From NCBI RefSeq assembly GCF_001661345.1, contig NW_017962933.1, positions 62,001 through 126,000 of the forward strand: a stretch of DNA of 64,000 nt, given 5' to 3'. A model generated the notes under the pieces. It made no database searches. It had not been told where the DNA came from and saw only the letters and a program-made list of their open reading frames with translations. The DNA is from Ascoidea rubescens DSM 1968 (lineage: Eukaryota > Ascomycota > Saccharomycetes > Ascoideales > Ascoideaceae). Below, piece by piece: positions 8,890 to 17,431 of the stretch. Positions within the stretch are counted from its first letter, which is position 1. Every line of letters starts with the position of its first letter. Made by a program: the position numbers and the translations under genes.

Positions 8890-10389
8890 ATGGGATTATT
8901 TACAGGAACTAATGTTAAGCCAGTGTTATTAACATTGGATAATATTGATACACAATTTAATTCTCCAATTAATCAAAATAGAAATAGTAATAGTAATATC
9001 AATAATCATCATCACCAAAACATGGATTTTGACACATTAAGTAACATGTCATTCTCATCACCATTTCCTCTGCCATTTAATAATCATACTAAAAACCAGT
9101 CAAGTAAGAGTTCATTGGCAAATTCGTTGACAAGTTTATTAACAATATCAAAACAACCTACGTATTCAGATTTAAAAATTGTTTCGAATAATTTAGGTGG
9201 AGAACAAGAAAGAAATATAGTATTAGAAGAGCAAATAATTTTACTATCAGAAAAGGCAGCAGCTGCTTATGATAAGATAGCAGATTTAGAACATCAAAAT
9301 AAAATAATTAGCAATAAAAATAGTGAATTATTGAATAGAATAAAATTATTGGAATTGAATATGAATAATAATATGAACATGAACATGAACATGAACATGA
9401 ACATGGATATGGATATGGATAATAATAACAATAATAATAAATACTCATTTCCTTTGAATTTATCGCAGTCAAGCGCCTCATCCATTTCTTCATTAGAAAC
9501 TGAATCACCATTTTCATCAGTCTCGTCATCGGTTTCTTCGTCTATTGCCAATACTAATATAACAGACATGTCGCCAACTGGCTCAACTCATTCTTCGATT
9601 CCAATGTCTATTAATAATTTAAATCAAAACCAAAACCAAAACCAAAATAAATTTTTAATTAATCATAAAAATATCAATGGCAATGTTAATATAAACAAAA
9701 TGATGACTATTTCTACACAAACGGATTTAATTGCAAACGACGTGGATGTAGTTAAATCAATAGGCACTCAAACCGACAGTGAAAACAATAATAAAGCAAA
9801 GATGATATCAATGGGCATTCAAACATTGAAACCTGTAAAAAAAATGACAACAATCAGCACACAAACTGATGATAATCAGAAACAGAAGAGTAAATTTGTC
9901 TCTAAGGCAATTCAGACAATGAATGCTAAACCCCAAATGCAATCTCTAGCTACCCAAACCACGTCTTCTCGGATGATATCTTGCTCTGCTCAAACTGACT
10001 CAATACCTGAGATCATCCAAACTCAATACAGTGAACATGGTGACCAAGTTAGCGATTACAACAAGAGAAAAATGAGCATAATCGAAAATCTAAAAGTAGA
10101 GCAGCTAGAAAGAAAGCTTCGGAACAAGACCAGCGAAACCAAGCAGCTATTGGTCGAGAGGGAGAAATACCACAGCAAGATCCAGGTTGAAAGAGAGAAA
10201 AACCACATCATAAAGGAGTACTACAAAACGTTGGTGAAGGACTTGAAGAGCGAGTTGCAGTATAGCCAGAGCACTGAACAGAGCTTGCGAAAGAACTTGG
10301 AGATGGTGAGCACTAACATGTACAGCATCAGCTCGTCGCAGAGCAGCATGCGCCAGTTCTACAGTCTATATAGTTCCAACAAGGTGTAG
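8890..10389 (+). CDS. Coiled-coil protein with seven TQT motifs; candidate dynein light chain (LC8/Dyn2) scaffold
   Basis: I do not recognise the orthologue of this 499-residue protein. In order it has a Ser/Asn-rich N-terminus, a coiled coil (about residues 103-157), an (Met-Asn)n and poly-Asn run, a Ser-rich linker, an array of QT motifs, and a second coiled coil (about 391-475) with a Ser-rich tail. The QT motifs begin at residues 276, 293, 310, 324, 341, 355 and 367: STQTD, GTQTD, GIQTL, STQTD, AIQTM, ATQTT and SAQTD. Spacings are 17, 17, 14, 17, 14 and 12. TQT with following Asp is the classical LC8-binding motif, found in yeast Pac11 (two copies) and Nup159 (several). There is no WD40 domain, so it is not an ordinary dynein intermediate chain. 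Inference: LC8 dimers would zip two chains together between the flanking coiled coils. The last quarter of the gene is GC-richer than the rest. Confidence 0.8.
   Translation: MGLFTGTNVKPVLLTLDNIDTQFNSPINQNRNSNSNINNHHHQNMDFDTLSNMSFSSPFPLPFNNHTKNQSSKSSLANSLTSLLTISKQPTYSDLKIVSNNLGGEQERNIVLEEQIILLSEKAAAAYDKIADLEHQNKIISNKNSELLNRIKLLELNMNNNMNMNMNMNMNMDMDMDNNNNNNKYSFPLNLSQSSASSISSLETESPFSSVSSSVSSSIANTNITDMSPTGSTHSSIPMSINNLNQNQNQNQNKFLINHKNINGNVNINKMMTISTQTDLIANDVDVVKSIGTQTDSENNNKAKMISMGIQTLKPVKKMTTISTQTDDNQKQKSKFVSKAIQTMNAKPQMQSLATQTTSSRMISCSAQTDSIPEIIQTQYSEHGDQVSDYNKRKMSIIENLKVEQLERKLRNKTSETKQLLVEREKYHSKIQVEREKNHIIKEYYKTLVKDLKSELQYSQSTEQSLRKNLEMVSTNMYSISSSQSSMRQFYSLYSSNKV
9370..9420 (+). repeat. 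Hexanucleotide repeat coding for alternating Met-Asn and Met-Asp
   Basis: Tandem ATGAAC-type units pass into ATGGAT units and then AAT codons, inside the linker after the first coiled coil of the TQT-repeat protein. Copy number is likely to vary between strains. Confidence 0.8.
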
Positions 10390-10773
10390 CCATTAGTTGC
10401 GTATTTTCTATCTGGTAATTGTGCCTCTATTATGTCTCTATTATGTCTCCATTAAGTCTCTCCTTTATGTCTCTATCGCATCCGTAGCTTATCGCCTTAT
10501 CTTATCGGCCCGGACCGCGCCTTCCGGAGGCAAATCCGCGGTCTTCGTCTGGAGCAGCTTTTCCTTCTTCTTCTCCTTCTCCTTCTCCAACAGCTGTTCG
10601 CCACCAAAACCACGCCCCAGCTCTACCCCCTACTGCTTCCACCATCCTCTGCTGCCCCTGCTGTCTCTGCTCCTTCTTCCTCTCAGCACTGCTGTCTCTT
10701 TTCGGTTTTCCAGCAACACCAACTGTTTCCATATCCAACAAGCAAACTCTCAGATACACAATATTATTTTCCT
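10390..10773. other. Intergenic region upstream of ATG2
   Basis: This tandem spacer is unusually GC-rich for the window around 10500-10560 (CGG-rich sequence) and pyrimidine-rich on the ATG2 coding strand (CTTCTTCTCCTTCTCC around 10565). Open frames through it look accidental. It is probably the ATG2 promoter and the 3' end of the preceding gene. Confidence 0.6.
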
Positions 10774-13700
10774 ATGGCTCCTCAGTGGATTCCCCAAAAC
10801 CTACAAAAACGTCTATTGCGTTACATTCTTGAACAGCTCTCATTATTCTCCGAAATAGACCTCAAGAATCTTGATGTCTCGCTAGGCACCATAAACAGCC
10901 AGATAGTGATCCAGGATATCCAAATTGATCCGGAGAAATTCAAAATCCCTGGTTTCTTTCTAAGAGATGGCAAATTCGAGAGATTAGACCTAAAGTTAAC
11001 TGTCAGTGGTGGTGTGAACATTAATGCTAATGGCTTGAATCTAACATTGGCTCTATCCAACAATTTAAATCTCAATGATTCCTCGACTAATTCAATATTC
11101 TCCTTGGCTCAAAGCACCGCAGATTTGGCTAATAGTGTCATGCTAGCATCCGATAATGACGACTATTTTAATGATCCAAATGACTCAACTGATTTAAATG
11201 ATTTAAACAACTCCAACGAATCTAATTCCAACGATTCTTCGGATAACGATACCTCTAATAATAATAATACAAACTCTACCTCCATTCCGAATGATAAACC
11301 ACAAAAAAATAATTCCACTTTCAATACCTATGTAACAAAAGCTGTAGAATTAGCCTTGTCGAGATTACAATTTAATTGTTCAAATATATATATCAAACTA
11401 ATCGATCAACTATTCACTTTGGCTTTAAATATAGACCAAATCTCTTTCATAACTATTAATGGAATAAGAAAGATCAGCTTCAAAGGCCTAAAAGTCTCGA
11501 TATTAAACCCTCAAAATATTAATAAAGGTCTAGAATATAATAATAATAATAATAACACTCACTCTAATGACACCGACACTGATAATGATACCAATAGTAT
11601 CAAAAGTTCTAACTCAAATTCATATTCCGATAGCAATATTAACGACAATGATAATAACGATGACGACGAGTTTGAATCTGATTCAGATATCGAAAATCAA
11701 ATGTCTGCCTCATCTTTCCTAATCCCTCATGATAATCAACAAATTAACTCTTTAATGGAAACCATGTATCTTTCAACAAACGAAACCGAAACTGACTCCA
11801 TCTATTTAAGTGCTAATAGTGATGTTTTAAATTCAAATTTTAATAAAAGGTCCTCTTTTATTAACAACAAAAGTTTTATTCATAATAATCCTAACAATCT
11901 TAATAACACAAACAATAAAATCTATCCAAATAGTATCAATCAAAACAGAGAACCACTTACGAACGATAATCATCCTTCTTACCCAATTTTATTGCACATA
12001 AATGACATCGACCTTCAATTTGAAGGTTTATCAACCGTTTCCAACTTATCCCTAATAATTGATAAATTCAATATTGCATTGTCTCCCTTACCTCAGTCTT
12101 TAGATTACATTTTCAATTCTCTAGCAAGAATTTCAAGATCAATTAATAAAAAAAAAATATCTTCAAATCTCAACTCAAATAACTATCTAAGAAATAATAC
12201 TAGAATCAATTCAAGAAAATCTTCTTTGAATTCAATGAGAAACCCAATTAATACTGATAATAATTTGTCATCAATCAATGAACTGACCTATTATCCTAAT
12301 AATCTTAATAATCTTAATAATCTTAATAATCTTAATAATCTTAATTTGGATAATAATAATAAACATAACAGTGATGATGATGATGACGATGATGATGATG
12401 ATGACGACAATGACGATTTAAATTTTTTTTCAAAATTGGCCATCAACCAATTTGTAATCAACTTTGAATCTGCTTTAAAAGATAATGGTGATTTTGCTTT
12501 ACCTGAAACATTACGTTTAGTTTTAAATAATATCAATATTAATAGAAAGTCTCAAAATGGTCTAATCTATGGTGGTGTCTCAAAATTAAACTTATTAAAT
12601 AACAAAAATGACATTTTAATCGAATTCAAAAATGATGACACTAATTCTAACGATATCAACAATAATCCAATCAATAGCAATTCACTCAATAACAAAAATC
12701 AACGTATAAACAATCAAAAAGACGAAATTCGCTTTGAAATTTTTAAAAATAAATTTAATAAAATATCAGAAACCACTGTATTATGCTCAAAACCAATCTT
12801 TATGAATTTCAATTCTAATAATTTTAAAATAATTACTGATTATATCAAAAAATTTCAACCTGCTATTCAAATGTTTTCTAAAATAAAATTTCAATCTTTT
12901 ACCTCATCTTCACAAATTAAAATTAATACCTCAAATTTGAATCCAATGTCCTATCAAAATACTCAAAGATTAAAATCCTCAAATTTATCAAAATCAATGT
13001 CTTCATCTTATTATTTTAATTCAAATTATAACGCCATAAAGGATAGAGATCTATTCATTCTTCAAACAGGTCTAGTTCAATTGAATTTATCTATCGACAT
13101 ATCCACTATGATAAATTTCACTATACTTCCAATATCTTTTAATTCTAATACTGGAAAGTTATTGATAAATAAAGTCTTGGTCACCACTCAAGATTTTAAA
13201 AATGGTCCAAATCCTGAATATGAAGAATTACTCTCAATAACTGGCTTTGAATTGATAAATTTGGTTAAAGAGCATCAAGTAAAAGTTTATGACAGTAACT
13301 ATAAAGAAACGCTACTGTCTACATCATTAATCACTACAATTAAAGATGTAAAAATTAACCATAATTTGAAAAACCTTTTGCAACTAACCAATAAAACTAA
13401 ATCCTTTATGGATATAATTATTGGAAATAATAATCCTTCCAATGACGTTCCTGTCCCAAAACAAAATAAAGATAAAAAATTTAAACATGACGGTAAAAGA
13501 AAGGTTAGAATGAGCAACACAGTATTGATTCATGGAACTCAATCTCTCTATTGCCATCTAGAAATTCAAAATATTAATCTTTCATTGGAAAATCCAAACA
13601 TCATAGATTTTGATAACTTATCTGATATCACACTGGTAGATAAATTTGGCTCAATTACTGGTGAAATCTCAAAACTTAAAGTAAATTGTTTTAAAGATAA

Positions 13701-16700
13701 CTCATTTCAAGTTATCCTAAATGATATATCTTTCAATAGGAAATTTAGAAATAAAAGAGGTATTAATAAAACTGAAAATTTTGTTGAAATGGCAAATCCT
13801 GAAAATAGGGGCTTCCCGTTAGTAATCTTAAAGTTGAAAGATAATAATGTAAGAGCATTTTTGTCTAATTTAAAAGTGGAATATTTTACCTCCTGGCTTG
13901 CTATATTAAACAAAAATAATGCAGATGAATCATTGGAATCTGAAAAGGATCTAGTTCCATCCACAGCAAGAGCTCAATCAGATATCAAAATTAAGATATG
14001 TGATTGCGCCATTGGTTTAAATCCATTGAGACTTCCTTGCAAGGGTTTGTTATTGATCCACAAAGGTGATGCTGAAGTCTTGGTGGGTTCTGATATATTT
14101 TCAAAATTCACATTTCGTTCTTTATCTTTACTATTGATTGACGATGTATTTAATATCTTAGATGCTACTGAGAGTAGAACCTCTCGACAATGGGCACTAG
14201 CAAATAAAAACATACCTTATAATAATCTTTCTTCATTACCTACATGGTCACAATCTGCATGGTTTTTATCAAGAGGATTCGCATTGATTGGCTCTATAAA
14301 TTTATTAGGAGGCTCATTTATGGTGAATGATATCAATAAGTTGATCAAAATGAACGACAAAACCAAAGCAATTACTGACCTCAAGATTAATGTTGAAGTT
14401 TTAAGATTAGAATTATGTGCTGATAGTTTCCAAACCTTATCCGCTTTGTTGGTAGATTTGAAAGACCAGGTTAATTTAACAATGGAACAAAAATACAAAT
14501 TTAGTTATAAGAACCCAATTGATGTTTTTGACGGTGTTGAACCAAAAGCATTTACGTTTTCAAAGGATTTAAATGAAGCATTAAAGAATAATATAGAATT
14601 TGATGAGAAAAATTCTATGTTTGGTCAAAGATCTATGGATCTCTCAAGTTCCTTGGGATTTGTAGATAGTTATTACGGTTCAGGATCTGGATCTGGATCT
14701 GCGAGCAATCTTGCTTCTACTATTACAAACGGAAGTTTTGATAATCAGGATTTTTTGGGACAAGAGAATAAAAGATCGAACATCAAATCATTTGTTTCTG
14801 ATTCCTCTGAAAGTGAATCTAATTTTTCAATTGACGACGAACATTTTGACAGCAAAACCATATTAGATTCCAGTGAAGGAAATATTTCATTTCTGCCTTT
14901 TAAATTATATTTAAATGTGCTTAAAGGAGATGTATTGCTATATGATGGTTATGATTGGAAAGAAACAAGAACAACAATAAAAAAAGTGGTAAGAAATGTT
15001 GAAAAAGCAGCAAGTGCGGCGGAAATATTAAGAGCTAATCTTCGGAACAGCAAATCAGTTCGATTTGATCCGGTGGAAGAAAGACAATTAACTTTTACTA
15101 GAAGGGATTCCTTGGGGGAATACGGGTTTGCTGATAGAATCAATGAAGATGGTGATATAGATGACAATGAAGAAAACGAAGATGTTGTTGGTCACACAAT
15201 TTTTGATTCTATTCATATATCGTTGCCAGTTGGAAGAGATCCTTCACATCTAACTCGAAGTATAAACTACAATATTAATATGAATGACACTAATTCTATA
15301 ATTTCAAATGACAGCACTATCACAAGAAATCTGTCCCCAAGAAAGATTGCTTCCAGTATTCGAAAATCACAAAAGAAATTAAGACTTCGACGTTCAAAAT
15401 ACCATAAAGTGAGCTTGGAATTAAATGAAGTTGAAGTTGATATGACGGTATTTTCTTCAGGTAATGCTATTGTTCTGCCATCATCGAACGTGTACAAGTA
15501 TCGAACTGAAGAAGACGACGACTCAACAATTTTGTTTATTATGGATTTAAAAGTTCGTGATTTTGAAATTGTAGACCACATTCCTACATCCACTTGGAAT
15601 AAATTTGCTGTATATATGAGAGAAGCTGGTGATCGAGAAGTTGGAGTCAATATGATTAGATTTCAAATTGCGTCAGTTCGTCCTGTACCCTATTTAGAGG
15701 CAACTGAAATGATTATGAAATGCCATACATTGCCTCTTAAATTGCATGTGGACCAAGATACTTTAGATTTTGTTACCAGGTTTTTCGGTTTTAAAGATAA
15801 TCGATTTATTATTAAGATTCCATATGATGAAGTTCCTTTCATTCAAAAATTTACCATCAACTCTGTGCACGTCAAATTAGATTACAAACCTAAGAAGATA
15901 GATTATGCTGGAATCACATCAGGTAAAACCACTGAGTTTATGAATTTTTTTATATTAGAAGGTGCTGATATAACTTTAAAAAAAGTTGTTGTTTATGGTG
16001 TTGGTGGCTTTACTAAATTGGGTGATCTATTGAATGACTTGTGGATGCCTGATGTAAAAGCTACGCAGATTAAAGGTATTCTTAACGGGTTAGCTCCATC
16101 AGTCATGAGACTAGGAACCGGGATGAAAGATTTAGTTGTGATTCCTATCAACGAATATCGTAAAGATGGAAGAGTTATAAGAAGTTTACAAAAAGGAGCG
16201 TTTACATTTATTAAAACAACCACGAATGAATTATTGAAAATTGGAGTAAAGGTTGCGGGTGGAACTCAAACATTGCTTGAAAATGCAGAAGAAGCTTTTG
16301 GAGGATCTGGATCATCAGCTAGAATAGCATTCAATCAACAGGACGAACGTTTTAGACACAACAGGACGAAATATCAGAGGAGAAAAAACAATACGACCCA
16401 AGACAATATGAACTCTTCTTTGATCGGTAAAAGCTCTCTTTCAGTGGGTTCACTAGAGCCAATTGGTGGTCGCTCTGTATACAGACAGACGTTGGAAACA
16501 TTTCCCGAAGATGATTTCGATGAGGATTATTACTATAAAAAGGTATCATTTGGCAGTAAAGCTAACAAGTCAGTCATAAACCCAAGAAGAAATTACATGT
16601 ACAACAATGTGTTTTCAGATTCAGAAGATGATTCGGAAGGTGAAATTCTTGAAGAATCCAGCGATGAACAACAGAAGATCATCAGTTTGTACGCTGATCA

Positions 16701-16974
16701 GCCTGTGGATGCAAAAGAAGGTATACAGCTAGCGTATGACAGTCTTGGAAAGAACTGGATTGTTGCAAGAAAAGCTGTGATAGATGCTGGAAATGAAGCC
16801 TCGCAAAGTGGAGGAGTACAAAGTGCAGCAGTCGCTATTGCAAAAGCTGCGCCAGTGGTGTTGATACGACCAATAATTGGAGCCACAGAAGCTCTATCGA
16901 AGGCTCTTCTTGGTGTGACAAACCAGCTTGATCCTCAGCAACGATTGAACTCAGAAGAAAAATACAAGCACTGA
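10774..16974 (+). CDS. ATG2: Autophagy lipid-transfer protein Atg2
   Basis: Atg2 is a rod-shaped bridge-like lipid transfer protein that moves phospholipid from ER exit sites to the growing phagophore together with Atg18 and Atg9. The N-terminal chorein-type domain starts at MAPQWIPQNLQKRLL and runs to about residue 120. The central conserved region includes GYDWKETRTTI near 1390 and KYHKVSLELNEVEVDM near 1540. The C-terminal half includes LWMPDVKATQIKGILNGL, and the conserved end includes APVVLIRPIIGATEALSKAL. At 2066 residues it is much longer than the yeast protein (1592), mainly because of Asn/Ser/Asp-rich insertions between about residues 120 and 550. These include five AATAATCTT units and an Asp run near 12370-12420. 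The conserved N-terminus contains no CTG codon. The start is the ATG at 10774. Confidence 0.96.
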   Translation: MAPQWIPQNLQKRLLRYILEQLSLFSEIDLKNLDVSLGTINSQIVIQDIQIDPEKFKIPGFFLRDGKFERLDLKLTVSGGVNINANGLNLTLALSNNLNLNDSSTNSIFSLAQSTADLANSVMLASDNDDYFNDPNDSTDLNDLNNSNESNSNDSSDNDTSNNNNTNSTSIPNDKPQKNNSTFNTYVTKAVELALSRLQFNCSNIYIKLIDQLFTLALNIDQISFITINGIRKISFKGLKVSILNPQNINKGLEYNNNNNNTHSNDTDTDNDTNSIKSSNSNSYSDSNINDNDNNDDDEFESDSDIENQMSASSFLIPHDNQQINSLMETMYLSTNETETDSIYLSANSDVLNSNFNKRSSFINNKSFIHNNPNNLNNTNNKIYPNSINQNREPLTNDNHPSYPILLHINDIDLQFEGLSTVSNLSLIIDKFNIALSPLPQSLDYIFNSLARISRSINKKKISSNLNSNNYLRNNTRINSRKSSLNSMRNPINTDNNLSSINELTYYPNNLNNLNNLNNLNNLNLDNNNKHNSDDDDDDDDDDDDNDDLNFFSKLAINQFVINFESALKDNGDFALPETLRLVLNNININRKSQNGLIYGGVSKLNLLNNKNDILIEFKNDDTNSNDINNNPINSNSLNNKNQRINNQKDEIRFEIFKNKFNKISETTVLCSKPIFMNFNSNNFKIITDYIKKFQPAIQMFSKIKFQSFTSSSQIKINTSNLNPMSYQNTQRLKSSNLSKSMSSSYYFNSNYNAIKDRDLFILQTGLVQLNLSIDISTMINFTILPISFNSNTGKLLINKVLVTTQDFKNGPNPEYEELLSITGFELINLVKEHQVKVYDSNYKETLLSTSLITTIKDVKINHNLKNLLQLTNKTKSFMDIIIGNNNPSNDVPVPKQNKDKKFKHDGKRKVRMSNTVLIHGTQSLYCHLEIQNINLSLENPNIIDFDNLSDITLVDKFGSITGEISKLKVNCFKDNSFQVILNDISFNRKFRNKRGINKTENFVEMANPENRGFPLVILKLKDNNVRAFLSNLKVEYFTSWLAILNKNNADESLESEKDLVPSTARAQSDIKIKICDCAIGLNPLRLPCKGLLLIHKGDAEVLVGSDIFSKFTFRSLSLLLIDDVFNILDATESRTSRQWALANKNIPYNNLSSLPTWSQSAWFLSRGFALIGSINLLGGSFMVNDINKLIKMNDKTKAITDLKINVEVLRLELCADSFQTLSALLVDLKDQVNLTMEQKYKFSYKNPIDVFDGVEPKAFTFSKDLNEALKNNIEFDEKNSMFGQRSMDLSSSLGFVDSYYGSGSGSGSASNLASTITNGSFDNQDFLGQENKRSNIKSFVSDSSESESNFSIDDEHFDSKTILDSSEGNISFLPFKLYLNVLKGDVLLYDGYDWKETRTTIKKVVRNVEKAASAAEILRANLRNSKSVRFDPVEERQLTFTRRDSLGEYGFADRINEDGDIDDNEENEDVVGHTIFDSIHISLPVGRDPSHLTRSINYNINMNDTNSIISNDSTITRNLSPRKIASSIRKSQKKLRLRRSKYHKVSLELNEVEVDMTVFSSGNAIVLPSSNVYKYRTEEDDDSTILFIMDLKVRDFEIVDHIPTSTWNKFAVYMREAGDREVGVNMIRFQIASVRPVPYLEATEMIMKCHTLPLKLHVDQDTLDFVTRFFGFKDNRFIIKIPYDEVPFIQKFTINSVHVKLDYKPKKIDYAGITSGKTTEFMNFFILEGADITLKKVVVYGVGGFTKLGDLLNDLWMPDVKATQIKGILNGLAPSVMRLGTGMKDLVVIPINEYRKDGRVIRSLQKGAFTFIKTTTNELLKIGVKVAGGTQTLLENAEEAFGGSGSSARIAFNQQDERFRHNRTKYQRRKNNTTQDNMNSSLIGKSSLSVGSLEPIGGRSVYRQTLETFPEDDFDEDYYYKKVSFGSKANKSVINPRRNYMYNNVFSDSEDDSEGEILEESSDEQQKIISLYADQPVDAKEGIQLAYDSLGKNWIVARKAVIDAGNEASQSGGVQSAAVAIAKAAPVVLIRPIIGATEALSKALLGVTNQLDPQQRLNSEEKYKH
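12298..12342 (+). repeat. Nine-base tandem repeat in ATG2 (AATAATCTT x5)
   Basis: Five perfect units encode Asn-Asn-Leu repeats inside a divergent, probably disordered insertion of Atg2. An Asp-codon run follows shortly after. Confidence 0.9.
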
Positions 16975-17431
16975 CAGGTTTGTTCCAGAAATGTTTTCTC
17001 TGCAAATATTCTATATTCTAATGGCCGAATTTTAGTTTTTCATGGTTTTGCTATCATTGTACGATTAATTTTTTCTTGTTTTATTTAGTTTAGTGTTATT
17101 TTGGTATTTAGTTCTGGTTTTTGTTGGAAATAGTTTTTGTTTCTTTTATTTCTTCTGCTTCTTCTGCTTCTTTTGCTTCTTCTTCTTCTTCTACGCTGGT
17201 TTTGGCTAAAAATAGCCGGCCGTGGTTCGACTCCCGACCGCGGTCTCAGCGTCTACGTTTTGCCCACGAGAAGAGTTTGGAACAGAGCTGGGAATTTGTG
17301 ATGGTTCTTCTCCACCACCAAATCCTTCGTGCTCCTGCTTCCTATGCTGATTTAGCTGCTTGCAGTTAGTCCTCTTTGTTCTTCTTTACTAATTGGCTTG
17401 TTTCCTTTGACCCAGGCTTGTCACACTCAGT
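16975..17431. other. Intergenic region upstream of GYP2
   Basis: This 457-bp spacer has a CTTCTGCTTC pyrimidine tract at 17151-17190 followed by a GC-richer block with CCGGCCG and CCGCGG. A GTTCGACTC segment near 17225 resembles a tRNA T-loop, but its stem does not pair and no tRNA is called. It is probably the GYP2 promoter. Confidence 0.55.

Noticed and set aside
10397-10858. Open frame of 153 codons between the TQT-repeat gene and ATG2
   Set aside because: It overlaps the ATG2 start in another frame and is a translation of the pyrimidine-rich promoter; no homology is evident.
17205-17265. tRNA-like GGTTCGACTCC segment upstream of GYP2
   Set aside because: The bases flanking the T-loop do not pair as a T-stem, and no D-arm or acceptor partner is found.
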